DNA of 64,000 nt. Origin: Cryptomeria japonica (taxonomy: Eukaryota > Streptophyta > Pinopsida > Cupressales > Cupressaceae). Made by a program: the position numbers and the translations under genes. The stretch spans positions 881,228,220-881,292,219 of the forward strand of contig NC_081409.1 of the NCBI RefSeq assembly GCF_030272615.1, written 5' to 3'. The stretch's first letter is position 1; the number at the start of each line of letters is the position of its first letter. The notes beneath the pieces are model-generated. The model saw only the letters and a program-made list of their open reading frames with translations, made no database searches and was not told the DNA's origin. Positions 47,612 through 59,007 of the stretch are shown one piece after another.

Positions 47612-47613
47612 AA

Positions 47614-49084
47614 TGATGCACGCTAAAAAGGAAGCACAAAACACAAGTTCAAACATTAATATGTTAGTGATAATTAGAAATGAAATACAAATGAATCTAT
47701 GATCCTAAACATGCATATCAAGAGAGATATAAAGCACACAAAAAGAAGCATACAAAAATGAAGGAGGGAAAGAAAACTCCCGAAGATGCTCCTCACAATG
47801 CTCATAGTTGCTCCTCCCTTGTTCCTCTCCTCTCCAAGTTCCACATGAGTGTAGCCCTAAGCTTTTTGCACTATCTATGGATGTCTTATGAAGATTCAAG
47901 ATTATGAAAATGAAAATAACTAAGAATTCAAGTGTAAACAAGCTAATATGAGAAAGCACCTTAATTATTATATGTTAATCTTAGCCAAAATAACAAAGAA
48001 AATGCTCCTAAATGTTCTCTCAAAATAACAATAAGTTTGATGCATAAATATTTATGGATCTTTAAAATGAAGGAATGGGCTTTATTTATAGGAAAAATAG
48101 AGCAATGGATGGTTGAGATTGAGTAATCTGAACAAGGGCTAGGATTGATTGGTTTGTGATCCATGTGAGGGCTTTCAACCCCATCCCAGGATGACAAATA
48201 TCAACATGAGATGGCTTGAGAGGAGAGGGAAGAAGCATTAAATGCTTGAGATGACTTGAAGGTTACCTTAGGAGGTAAGGTTTATGCTTGAGTTAGTGAA
48301 TAAATCTCTTATCTAATGAATAATGCCTTTATCGAATGGACAAACCCTGGTCAAGAGTTAGTGGGGATAACCATGGTCAAAGAAATAAATGCTTGAAGAG
48401 ACCCATGAGTTGAATGAGGGTTGAGTTAGAGGGAAAGTCTCTAACCATGTGGGTGAGTTGAGTTTAACCATTAATGGTTATGTAAGAGCTATAAATGGCT
48501 ATGTAAGAACCATAAATGGTTTGGAAGACTTTGGGGGTGAACTTGTGGGGGAATATAAAGCTTTTAATGATTTCCAAAGACTCTAAGGGTTTGAGAAGCG
48601 ACTTCTCTTTCCTTAGGAATGTGACAATAATTAGGGAGCGTGATTAGGGTAATTAGGAATGGATTAGAACAATCTAGAAGGGGATTTATGACGCAAGTGG
48701 GTTTGGTGGGTGAGAGAAAATAGGATTTTAATTATAATAAAATTCATTTATTTGAACTAAACTTGCACAACTTGCATTTGTAGGAGAATGCATGTTGTGG
48801 GGGGAGGGGGGCGCGCAGTTTAGAGATTAAATAAATATGTTTTATTCATTTAAGTCAGGAAAGGGGTTTTTAATTAAACAAATATGCTTTATTCATTTAA
48901 TTAATTTGGGGTGTGGTTTTAATGAACTAATTTAAATAAATTGGATAGTTTATTTAGTTAATTGAAAAAGAGGTTGAAGATGAATTAATTAAATATTGAT
49001 TTAATTAATTATTGACTGATGATTAAATAATCAAATGAATACTAAATATTCATTTAATTAAGGGGATAGATTTATGTGTCTACA
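47614..49084 (-). repeat. Gypsy-C 5' LTR (right copy)
   Basis: 1471 bp, TGTAGACACATAAA...GCGTGCATCA on the minus strand. It carries a GGGGGGAGGGGGGCGCGCAG insertion-like run near 48,799-48,818 that is only AGTAGGGGGGGAG in the left copy. Confidence 0.93.
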
Positions 49085-52000
49085 CTAACTATGCTCAAGA
49101 AAGTAGTGAGAATCCTACAGATCACTTATTTTTATCTTATGCCAAAAGTGAAAATACTAGTCAAGATGTTTGGTACCTAGATTCTGGATGCTCTAACTAT
49201 ATGACAGGAATGAGAAGTTGTTTTCAACAAAGGATGGAAGTTTTAAATCCAAGATCCAGCTTGTTGATGATAAATCATTGGAGGTTGCCTCCAAAGGAGC
49301 TATGGAGTTCCAAACAAAAGAAGGTATAAATAGTATTCATGATATTTATTATACTCCACAATTGAAGCACAATTATGCTATGTGAGAAAAATTATGAAGT
49401 AGTCTTTAAGAATAGGACATGTACTATCTATGATAAGAATAAGGGCAATAGGGTGATCATTGTTGTGCCTATGACAAGAAATAGGATGCTCCCCTTGAGG
49501 TTTGGTGAACATAACCGCATGTTTGAAAATATGGCTTATCAGGTTTCGTGTTGGTTATGGCATCTCAGGTATGGGCATTTAAATTTTCACAGTTTGAAGT
49601 TTCTAACCTCACATGTATTAGTTTATGGTTTTCCCAAGGTTCGGGAGCATAAGGAGGTTTGTGAAGGATCTGCTAAAGGTAAGCATGCAAGGGAAAAGTT
49701 TCCAAAGGGCAATGCATGGAGGGCTCATCACCCACATCATCTTGTTCATTTAGACATATGTGGTCCTATGCAGACTAACAGTTTGGGCAAGTCATCATAT
49801 TTCATCACTTTTATTGATGATTACTCATGAAATTATTGGGTATGTTTTTTGAAGGCCAAGGATGAAGCCCTAGATACATTCAAGAAGTTCAAAGCCCTCG
49901 TGGAAAATGAGAAAGGGTGCAAGATCAAATGTTTGAGGACTAATCGTGGAGGAGAATTTTTCTCAAAGGCTTTCCATAATTATTGTGATATGAATGGTAT
50001 CAGGAGGCAACTTACTACAACATACATACCTCAAAATAATGGGGTAGCTGAAAGAAATAATTGTATTGTGGTAGAAATGGCAAGGTGCATGTTACAAACC
50101 AAGGGATTGAACAATTCTTATTGGGGAGATGCAGTAGCTATAGCTGTGTACATACTCAATCAGAGCCCCACCAGTGAACTTGAAAACATGACTCCTTATG
50201 AAGCTTGGTATGGAAAAAGGCCTAATGTTAATCATTTCAAAGTTTTTGGTTGTTTGGCTTATGTGCATGTACTTGATCAGAATAGACAAAAGTTAGATGC
50301 AAAGAGTGATTCATGTATTTTTATTGGGTATAGTGAGAAAAGAAAGGCTTATAGATTGTATAATCCCCTCACTAATAAGCTTATTATATCAAGAGATGTA
50401 ATTTTAGATGAAGGGGGGGTTTATGGTCATCGAAAAGGCCATTTGGAGAAGCCAAAATATATTTTGAATGATGATATAATTATTGATATTAATCATGAGC
50501 AACCAACAAATGTTTCTGTATCTAGTGGTTTAAATCCACCAAGTAGCCCTTCATCAAGTTATTAAGTACCAAGTTAAAGTCCAACTTCTTCTCCAAGTTC
50601 TACAAGGAAGGTAAGGAGATTGAGTGATATCTATCAGAGGAGTGCAAATCAAGTACATGAAGAAAACCCAATAGGTGAGACATTGAAGTTTACTTTATTA
50701 GCCAAGGTTGATTTTGAACCATCATGTTTTGAAGATGCATGTACTAATGAGGCTTGGGTGCAAGCAATTAAAGAAGAGATGGATTCCATTCACAGGAATG
50801 ACACTTTGAATTTGATAGAGCTTCCACATGAAAAGAAGAAGATTGGCACCAAATGGGTCTACAAGATCAAGTTTAATAGTGATGGGAGTGTTTAAAGACA
50901 CAAGGCAAGATTAGTTGCTAAAGGCTTCCCACAAAAGTATGGAATTGATTATGAAGAGACATTTTCACTAGTAGCAAGACAAGAGACAATTAAAATGTTG
51001 ACTTCATTGGCAGCTCAAAAGAAGTGGAGCATACATCATATGGACCTGAAAAGTGCCTTCTTGAATGGGTACCTAGAAGAAGAAGTATATGTGGAGCAGC
51101 CACAAGGTTTTGAAGTGGAAGGAAAAGAACATCATGTCTATAGGTTGAAGAAGGCCTTGTATGGCCTCAAGCAAGCACCAAGAGTGTGGTATGCCAATAT
51201 TGATGGATACTTTTAGGAGAATGGCTTCCAAAGAAGTAAGAGTGATCCTACCCTTTACTACAAACAAGAAGGTATTGATATTATAATCATAAGTTTGTAT
51301 GTTGATGATCTATTGTATATGGGTAGTAGTTCTAAGATGAAAGATGAATTCAAAGTTGCTATGATGAATGAATTTGAGATGAAAGATCTTGATCTCGTGA
51401 AATATTTTCTAGGAATGGAGGCTTATCAAAGTAACGATGAGATTTATATTTGTCAAACAAAGTATGCACAGGATATGCTGAAGAAATTTGATATGCTTGA
51501 TTGTAATCCATCCCCTACTCCAAGTGGTCATGGAGTTGTGTGATGTAGACATTATGGTGTTGATTTAGTTGATGAGACAACTTATAGAAGTATTATAGGG
51601 AGCTTGATGTTTCTAACCCACACAAGGCCTAATATTGCATATTCAATTTCATTTGTTTCAAGGTAAATGACAAATCCATCAGAAATACACATGAAGGCAG
51701 CCAAGAGGATTTTAAGGTATGTGAAAGGGAATTTAAAGTTTGATTTTCATTACTAGTATTTTGAAAAGTTCAATCTTGTCAGCTTTGGTGATTCAGATTG
51801 GGGATGTAGTGTGGATGACTGTAAGTCTACATCTACGATTTTTTTCTCTTTTGGTTCTGGATTAATTAATTGGAGATCAAAAAAGAAAAGCATTGTTTCC
51901 CTCTCATCTATAGAAGCGGAGTATGTTGCAATTACCTTAGCAAGTACATAAGCTCTTTGGCTCCGAAAAGTTTTGGAAGAAATTGGAAAAAAGAAAATTC

Positions 52001-52266
52001 AGCCTATAGTGATTTATTGTGACAATGTGAGTGTCATCAAGTTAGAAAAGAACACGGTTCATCATAGTAGGAAAAATCATTTTGACATGAAATATCACTT
52101 CATTCAAGATTTGGTGCAAAAGAAGGACGTTGAGTTGAAGCACATTAATACTCAGGACCAGCTAGTGGATATATTCACCAAGGCAATTGCAAAAGCTCAG
52201 TTTTTGGCACTACAAAATAAGATCGTGAGCCCTATAAGAATAAAGGGGGAGTATGAGGATAAGTGA
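49085..52266 (+). pseudogene. Copia-A pol: protease, integrase, RT, RNase H, broken
   Basis: Resumes in frame after the Gypsy-C insert (YAQESSENPTDHLFLSYAKS). Protease WYLDSGCSNYMTG at ~49,170. GAG-pre-integrase region WHLRYGHLNFHSLKFL (~49,560). Integrase core HLDICGPM, FITFIDDYS-stop-NYWV, LRTNRGGEFFSKAF, NGVAERNN, then the conserved [70 protein letters not shown] and catalytic YVDDLLYMG (~51,300). RNase H: GDSDWGCSVDDCKST, SLSSIEAEYVA, HIQDLVQKKDVELKHINT and VDIFTKA. Stops at about 49,383, 49,828, 50,563, 50,575, 50,893, 51,214, 51,541, 51,664, 51,754 and 51,949 are mostly TAG or TGA for Q, W or R; there are frameshifts near 49,205 and 49,375. Confidence 0.93.
52242..52251 (+). promoter_or_regulatory. 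Copia-A polypurine tract
   Basis: AAAGGGGGAG, overlapping the last codons of pol, directly before the right LTR. Confidence 0.75.
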
Positions 52267-52838
52267 TGTTGATCCTCTAGTTCCACCATTACGCTGTCTT
52301 ACTAGGAGTTCCACCGAAACACATCCATGCACCATAATTCACCACTGCCAAACACCACCATGCAACGAGTTAAATTTAGGAGGATTTAATATATTTTTAA
52401 ATTAGTTAATATTTTTTGATTTAGCAAATAAAGCATGATGTGAATGCAAATCTTTGCTTAGCCTGATCGGTGATAGTTGTAGTTCTTTTTAATAATGTAT
52501 GTAATAAATTGTCTACTATTTTTTCCAGTGAGTTTGCATATTGTGCATTCTTTGTAATGAGCTATAAATGTGTTGATTTTCTTAGAGCTTCGAATTATTT
52601 TCATAGAGAAGATGAAAACTTTATATATAGGGGATCTTTGGAGTATTCTTATCATCGAGCTGCAATAATAAAAGTGTGTTGTTGTTAAAAATAGAGTTTT
52701 TAATTTTCATGGAATATATGTTTCTTCTTGTGTGAATTAAGAAAGTTTATTAAGTAAGTTATTCTTTATTACTTTAATTATTGTTCTTTTCTTTGTCAAT
52801 CAACTAGTAAAGAGAGAGAGGTCATTTGAGATTCTACA
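52254..52838 (+). repeat. Copia-A 3' LTR
   Basis: Runs from near TGAGGATAAGTG (left boundary uncertain, 52,254 to 52,267) to GAGATTCTACA. It matches the left LTR from 52,402 onward. Confidence 0.85.
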
Positions 52839-54317
52839 ATACACAGCTATAGAGAGGGATGTTAGGTGGAAGACAATAAGAACTCAAAGTTTAAATTGAA
52901 GATAAAAAATTAAAAACAAGAAGTTGAATAGTCAGCAGTTCTAATGCCTCGACTAAGAATGAAATATATAGAGAATGATATAAGAAAAGAATCTAAAGAA
53001 ATTAAAAGGCACAGAGGAGGGGTTGCGAATTTGAGATTGTAGATTGGTCTGATAAGGAGTTAGAATCGGCCAAGGTAAAACAGAGTGTGGGTTGCGAATT
53101 GATGGAAAAGAACATATTGAACAATGCATGGAGCAACATTGAAGACTTCAAATTTAGCAGATTAGAGTGGAACTAAGTAGAGCTATTGAATGTAGAGATA
53201 GAAATATGTGTCATTGCTCATACAAAGTGAATGTAGAGAGAGAGGATCCAATGAAAAGGCGATTACTATAATAATGTGTTACTGATTTGATATAAATGAA
53301 TGTTTGTTGATTATTGCAATCTATTTGTTTAGTTGAATGTAGAGAGTCATTGCATTTTATGCATGAGTTTTGTGTTGAAAGGAAGAAGGTACCCTTTGTT
53401 CTTGCATCATGAGTAAAAGTTCAAATGTAATTTTTTCATATTAAATGAATTTATGTGAACTTAAATTTAGAATAATTTAATTTTTTATATGAACCGAATT
53501 TGTGTGAACTAAAATTTCCAAATATTTAATTATGAAGTGAGGACTCTACTGGCTGAATTAATTACAACAAAGAAACAACAAATAAATTTTAACAAAGTTG
53601 TGGTGAAGAGATGTGTCTACCAATCAATTTCTACTGGCAAGGTGAAAATGAAAAGGGCAGAAGGTGACAAATGTATTGTATAATATTATTGAGTTTCCTC
53701 TTATGAATAATAAAGTTTTAATAATAATAAGACAAGGAAATATGATTTGGCATGTTGTTGTGTAGTGGGAAGTGAAAATTTATTATTAAAAAAATGAACA
53801 ATGTTCAAAACTCATCAGACAATACAATTCCCTTTGGTGTGAGAAAGAATATTATTCTACCAGAAGATTGAAAATAAATTTTACTGGGGCAATTTAATGT
53901 ATAGACCGCCAAGCATGAAAAAGGCAAGATACGAAAATTTGATTAATCTAAGTAACTAGTCTACTTCAAGCCTAATTACGAATCACACTTCTAGGTCCCA
54001 TCATGCAAATTATACTCAAACTTTAAAATCTCAAAACATGTTTTTCATTAATGGACATAGTTACTTCTTTCTTATGAACACAATGACATCAAAATCAAAA
54101 TTTCAAATGCACAACCATGCCAGGCTTGCAAAACTAGTGCATTATCATTGACAGGTTCCTCAAGTGCCAAGAAGTCCAACCATTTGGGTGCCTGAATATC
54201 TTTGTAAAACTCATCCCTCATAAATCTACTATTGATTTGCTTCCAATCTATATCAAAAACATCCATTCTCACGACAATAAAAACAAAAACAATAACAACA
54301 AGAAATGATTCAAGAAA
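52839..54317. other. AT-rich DNA between copia elements, no gene seen
   Basis: No domain or element end recognised. A minus frame at 54,072-54,272 (MRMDVFDIDWKQINSRFMRD) lies next to the LTR of the following element; its family is unknown and it is short. Confidence 0.5.
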
Positions 54318-55042
54318 TGATTATAATAGTGTACCGGTATGCAAGAAATAATGCAATAAACAGAATTAAAAGCATCCACATGAAAAGCACACCATGACAC
54401 AAAGATTTAACGATGAAAACCGGTGTGGGAAAAACCTCGGTGGGATTTGTGACCCACAATATTCACTTACTGGCCAATAAGAGAATATTACTTACAAGAG
54501 GGGCCTGCACATGCAGGAAGGCCAACTGCCTAGAGCTCACTGCTCAAACACAAAATGGGAAGTCTCACTGACTTATAATGATGGATTATATAAATCTAGT
54601 ATCTTGTACTGCTTCAGAATAGCATCTATAATGCCAGATCCAGTATCGGTTTCTGCTCTGTTCTTTACATAAAACCTTTAACCTATATTTCGGATAATAG
54701 GTCTGCCTAATATCTTTTTCTTATCTCTTACAAAATGTCTACAATGATCTCTCTTATATATAAGAGTCATTTTACAACTTGCCAAGTCGGCTTACAAAGT
54801 TTTTACAATAATAAACAAAATATAATATATCAAAAATCCTATCGACCTCTGTGCTGGTATGCTTCCTTTCTCTGTGCCGGTGCCAGTGGTCTAAGTGCCG
54901 GTGTAGAGTCTGATCTTGCTAGTGCCGGTGTAATGCATTGTCAGTGTAATGCCTTGCTGGTGCCATAGGATTGTAAGGTTGCCATCAATGACAAAACCTT
55001 CAATCACCTACAATGTCTCATTGGAGTGTGCATATGCCAACA
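54318..55042 (-). repeat. Copia-E 3' LTR
   Basis: About 725 bp. The 55,042 boundary (TGTTGG after the PPT) is firm; the other is a guess from the expected CA end. CCGGTG-rich words (CACCGGCACTAG, CACCGGCACTTAG) are clustered at 54,840-54,930. Confidence 0.65.
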
Positions 55043-55229
55043 ATCTCCCCCTTTGGCATTGATGGCAACACTCATGAAAAAATTCAAAAGTGTATCCAAA
55101 ACTGTTTCAAAAAATATGTTACCAAAAATATAAGAACTCCCCCTAAGTAGATAAGTCTTTTGCCAGTTATTTTCTCATACTACTACTCCCCCTTTGGCAT
55201 CAATGACAAAGGTTATCAAGGTGTCAATA

Positions 55230-56152
55230 GAGTTGTAGCCTCAACCTTGTAACTGGGTAGTTAAAATTTGAAATAGATCTGCCAAAATCAAGTTTATACT
55301 CTCCATAAACTTCTTGTTGTCTCTTATTGTTCTTTTTGTTCTTTGAACTATACCGGTGAGGTGTTGCATATGCTTTGCTGGTGTTTTCTATCCCTGTACC
55401 ACTACCTCAGATATTTCCTTCCGTAATGATGCTAGATAGTCCAATCTTGGACTCAGTTTTAGTCTCAAATTCTTTGCCTTATTTACTATTCTCTCCTTTT
55501 CTCTTTCTAACTTAAGTAACTCTTCCTCAAAACTTGTTATCCTTTGCTCAAAAACTAATAATGTATCAGGTGAGTTAACAAAATTATCAGCAAGTTTATT
55601 GATTTCATCCTGTACCTTTCTCATTTTCTTATCTATGTCTACTTTCAAAAAGTTTGTCAATTAACTCATCTTTTAACCATTCACATATGTCAATTTTCAC
55701 ATTGTCTGTAATCATGTCATAAGCACTCTTCGAATGTTTGAAATCTCGGTGAACTAAAATGGAACCAAAACCACAAATTTATAATGTTTATTTGCCATCT
55801 ACCACATTTAATGCATGTCGGTTAAGTATTCTCTTAACATTGTTTGCTGGTAATGAAGTAATTTCCAGCTTCTTACCATTAACCGAGGGAATTATAGCAT
55901 ATGTGTCATTAGATTACCAAGCTCTCAAGGAAACTTTCTTCAATTTGATGAAGAACTTCCTACCGGTGGAGCACTACTCTATCCTGTCGGTGGAGTAATA
56001 CTCTGTTCTGTTGGTGGAATGTTGATTGGTTCTACCGATGGAGGAGTATTCCCAACATTTAGATCAGCTTTTCTAATCCATTGTTTTGAGAATTCTTGTT
56101 TTACCTCTTCAACTTTTTCTTTCCCTTTCAAGTTAGGACCTTTGTTATCCAT
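55230..56152 (-). pseudogene. Extra ORF of Copia-E with coiled coil, unrecognised
   Basis: From ATG 56,152 the minus strand reads MDNKGPNLKGKEKVEEVKQE, then a Pro/Thr-rich repeat-like part (PPSVEPINIPPTEQSITPPT). After a frameshift come YAIIPSVNGKKLEITSLPAN, then GFGSILVHRDFKHSKSAYDM and DICEWLKDELIDKL. After a second frameshift near 55,650 there is a strongly heptad-like coiled coil on minus 55,660-55,388 (KMRKVQDEINKLADNF ... FEEELLKLEREKERIVNKAK ... LASLRKEISEVVVQ). Altogether about 300 residues between the missing pol and the PPT, where copia elements normally have nothing. I do not recognise the family. Confidence 0.55.
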
Positions 56153-56714
56153 CAGTGATCCTTTACTTATATAGAATTTTGCAATATGTATCAGAGCATC
56201 TACTATAAAACTAAAAAGGTAAGAAAAAAAAACATCAAAAACATGATGGATACGCTGAGTTATTCAATAATAAGATAATAGTTACATTTTTAATAGTGTT
56301 CTCAGTGATGGGCGATGGCATTTATTACTATGTAACCTTCCAATCCTTATTTAAAGTTGGTGAAAAATATTAAAATATGCACTATAAGATCTAGATCTTC
56401 TTGCACCTATTAAAAATATAAAAAAATTCTTTAGAATAAAAATAAAAATTAGAAGATTGTAAAATAAATATTATGAATAATTTCAGAGGCTTCTAGATAA
56501 AATAGAGGGTGAATGGTAATACATCATTGTTAGCAAAGGGAACTCAAATGATAGTCTATAAACTAAAATCATAGCTTGTAAAAATTTCTCATCTTTTTAT
56601 TATTTTTATTTAGCACCTACGTACACTTTGTCTAATCTCGTGTACTAGAGCTCTTTAATGAATTCTTGAAGTTATTTCTTGAATTTATTTGGGTATGTAC
56701 TAGGTTAGTAACCT
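56153..56714. other. AT-rich DNA, no gene seen
   Basis: No coding or element signal. It is the gap between Copia-E (minus) and the gypsy relic Gypsy-D (plus). Confidence 0.5.
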
Positions 56715-59007
56715 TTGGTGCAAAATCAACAAATCCCAAATCAAGACCAACAACATCAACACCAACAATATCATGTTCCTCAATATGTGAAACAAGGGAA
56801 AACTAGTCATTATGTGCCTCAACAACAACAACAAGAAGCAAGTGCTTATTATCAATCACACGCAAAATTTAAACAACCAATTCATCCTACGGGACAATAT
56901 CAATCTCAGATGTAGATGGAAATTCTATCTCAACAAGCACAACATAATATTCAATATCAAAAGATGGTAGTCCCACAACAACAAGAGAAATATCAAAACA
57001 TATATGTACCAAAGACTCTGAAGTGGGCAATTTCAGAGCGCCAGAATCCATTTGGAGGCATCGTGTATTGTCAATAAGGACATGTAGGGATGAATGATGA
57101 ACTTCTGAAACCCTCACAATTTGACGCAATAGTGCAACAAATTGAGAAGTTGCAACACTAATTTGAGGCCTCCCTTTATGCACACAACAAGATTTATGTC
57201 CCAATCCATTCGATAAGAGTTTTTATAAGCCTCCCTGTCCTCAACATTTCAAATCACTAAATTTTGAGAAATACGAAGGAAGAGGAAATCTGAAAGATCG
57301 CATTCAGGCCTTTTTTGTGTCATGCACGAAAGTTAGTTATGATGATACATATCTTATGTGCCTCTTCCCCCAAAGACTCACAAGACAAGCCATGGATTGG
57401 TATGCATGTTTTCCTAGCAATATAAAATCATGGAATGATTGGCTGAAAAATTTATTTGTCATTTTGCTTTTAACATTAAAAACAATGTGACCATGTCAGA
57501 TCTATCTGAGACAAAGAAAAAACCTAGAGAATATTTGGTCACTTTATTACAAAGATGGTGGAGTCTAGTTAGCTAATTTCCTCTTGACATTCTTGAGGAA
57601 CAACAAATTGATTTGTTTATTCAAAATCTGGTGCCAAAAATTATGTATGAGTTAAAGCTAAAAGGTCCTAGTACCATTGAAAAACTCATTAAGAAGGGAA
57701 TAAACATTGATAATACTCTTGTGTCAAAAGGGATTATCAATATCAATAAGGATAATAACAATTCAAACAACTCAAGTGACAAGATTATATTTTACTCAAT
57801 AAATAAGAACGCCACCAACGATGGAGTTGTAGATGCAAGAATAGTGAGAAACAATCAAGCAAAGTTTGTTATAAATGGACCAAATGAGAAACATTCAAGA
57901 TTCTAAACAAACTCAACAACCTAATCACACAACCAACAGAATCCAACCACAAGGTCAATAATGTAGGCCTTTCAGATCAAGAGACACTCCTCCCCAAAAA
58001 ATCACACCATTGGGATAGCCTATTGAATCAATAATGAAACAATTGATTCAAGCCAACTTTATTAAGTTGCTAGAGATAAAAGAGGAACCATTAATAAAAC
58101 CACATTGGTGGAATGATAATTCATATTGCGAATACCATCAATCAAAAGGACACAAAACTGCCTCTTGTTTTTAGTTGAAGCACCTTATCCAAGATTTACT
58201 CAATCAAGGTGCAATTGAACTTGATTCTCTTGTTGAGAATTCTAATGTTGACCAAACTATTTTTAGGACTTGCTTACTTGATCATGATAAGAGAAAAGAC
58301 TCATCTTCAAACTTCAACCCAAAAGGCAATGCTATTTATACAAGTGCGTCCCATAACTATACCATCAATTATTTTGACACATCAGATAATGATGTGTCAA
58401 TCATAAGGATTCAAGAGTAGAACGCCCTATGTGCGGTTGCCACTTGTAAATCCAAGATAGTATTAAAAGGAGATCCTCAAAATCCTCCTAAGTCAACAAC
58501 CACAAGTCAGTACAACCTCTTTGACCATCTTGGAAAAACACCTGCACAAATATCAATCTAGAACTTTTGAGAATGTCTCCCATGAACAGAGTTGTCCTAG
58601 ATAAAGCTTTGGAAGACTCTATTGTGCCTACTAATATTGATGTTGACCAATGTCAAGCTAGGGTAGGGCATCTTGCCACCTCCCAACATGTTTCTTTCAC
58701 AAACAATGACATCCCCCATGATAAACCCAAACATAATAATCCCTTGCACCTTGAAGTATTTGTCCATAATTGCAAAATCAAACAAATATTGATAGACTAT
58801 GGACTGCACCTAAATATTTGTACTTTGAGAGTCCTAATTGCTCTTAGATTTTCTGAAAGTGACATAGATACTTCGAGGATAACAATAAAGGATTATCATG
58901 ATGGTGAGCAACCATCCAAAGGAGTACTCATGTTGAATATCAAAGTGGGTCCAATTACAGAAAAGGGTATGTGGAGGATCATGAGGGGCCAAAAAGTGGC
59001 GATATGA
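56715..59007 (+). pseudogene. Gypsy-D gag-protease relic
   Basis: A Gln-rich N-terminus (NQDQQHQHQQYHVPQYVKQG, 56,715 on) continues in one frame to about 57,215. The capsid follows in another frame: LNFEKYEGRGNLKDRIQAFF, YLMCLFPQRLTRQAMDWYA. Then LDILEEQQIDLFIQNLVP, the knuckle region CEYHQSKGHKTASC-like at ~58,128, LIQDLLNQGAIEL, and the protease region after YNLFDHLGKT: LLRMSPMNRVVLDKAL ... LHLEVFVHNCKIKQILIDYG ... LNICTLRVLIAL. It aligns with Gypsy-C gag-protease (ILELLRLSP, LIDNGVGLNICTL) but is a different family. At least four frameshifts and many stops. Reverse transcriptase is absent; no LTR was identified. Confidence 0.82.

Larger units (their letters stand above)
44685..47613 (-). 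other. Gypsy-C 5' leader, long and noncoding
   Basis: About 2.9 kb between PBS and gag, longer than in most gypsy elements. I see no conserved domain on either strand. It contains two repeat tracts (46,766-46,975 and 47,160-47,520), listed separately. RNA packaging or dimerisation signals would be expected here, but none can be named. Confidence 0.6.
24983..49084 (-). mobile_element. Gypsy-C: large Ty3/gypsy retrotransposon nested in Copia-A
   Basis: LTRs at 24,983-26,440 and 47,614-49,084 begin TGTAGACACATAAA and end GCGTGCATCA on the minus strand (the left copy has TC for TG). The target-site duplication is GTAAC at 24,978-24,982 and CTAAC at 49,085-49,089, one mismatch. Reading on the minus strand: 5' LTR (right), PBS, a leader of about 2.9 kb, gag, protease with a G-patch, RT-RNase H-integrase, a 3' noncoding region of about 5.4 kb that contains an antisense PMD reading frame, PPT, 3' LTR (left). 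Integrase follows RNase H, as in gypsy. Pol is interrupted by Copia-B. Without that insert the element is about 18.3 kb, large for gypsy. No chromodomain was seen. Confidence 0.92.
23624..52838 (+). mobile_element. Copia-A: Ty1/copia retrotransposon split by a 24-kb nested insert
   Basis: Left LTR 23,624-24,052, PBS 24,055, gag 24,122-24,982, then the Gypsy-C insertion, then protease-integrase-RT-RNase H from 49,090 to 52,266 and the right LTR to 52,838. Joining KSGN (24,971-24,982) to YAQESSENPTDH (49,090 onward) restores one open frame, which shows that the two halves are one element. The domain order protease-integrase-RT-RNase H is diagnostic for copia. The left LTR lacks about 150 bp of sequence found at the start of the right LTR, so its 5' end is truncated or replaced. 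The two LTRs differ by roughly one base in ten over the part I compared. Confidence 0.9.
54318..56152 (-). mobile_element. Copia-E: 3' part of a copia element, minus strand
   Basis: On the minus strand an LTR (start TGTTGGCATATGCACAC at 55,042, end near ...TTATAATCA at 54,318) is preceded by CAATGCCAAAGGGGGAGATT (PPT) and, further upstream, by a second GCCAAAGGGGGAGTAG block. The internal half of the LTR resembles the Copia-B LTR: GTGGGTCACAAATCCCACC..., AAATCTTTGTGTCATGG and GGCAGTTGGCCTTCCTGCATGTGC have counterparts there. Copia-B shares the GTTGCCATCAATGCCAAAGG PPT context. An extra ORF lies just upstream of the PPT (minus). Reverse transcriptase, integrase and a second LTR are absent, so the element is truncated beyond about 56,152. 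Confidence 0.7.

Noticed and set aside
47577-47613. A tRNA gene next to the Gypsy-C LTR
   Set aside because: Only the T arm and acceptor strand are present, exactly at the PBS position; no D or anticodon arm.
26441-47613. Two separate gypsy elements instead of one Gypsy-C
   Set aside because: The gag-protease part and the RT part join in frame when Copia-B is removed, and a single pair of LTRs with a 5-bp duplication encloses both.
54318-55042. Copia-E LTR as a third LTR of Copia-B
   Set aside because: Opposite strand, more than 13 kb away, with its own PPT and clearly diverged sequence; related family only.
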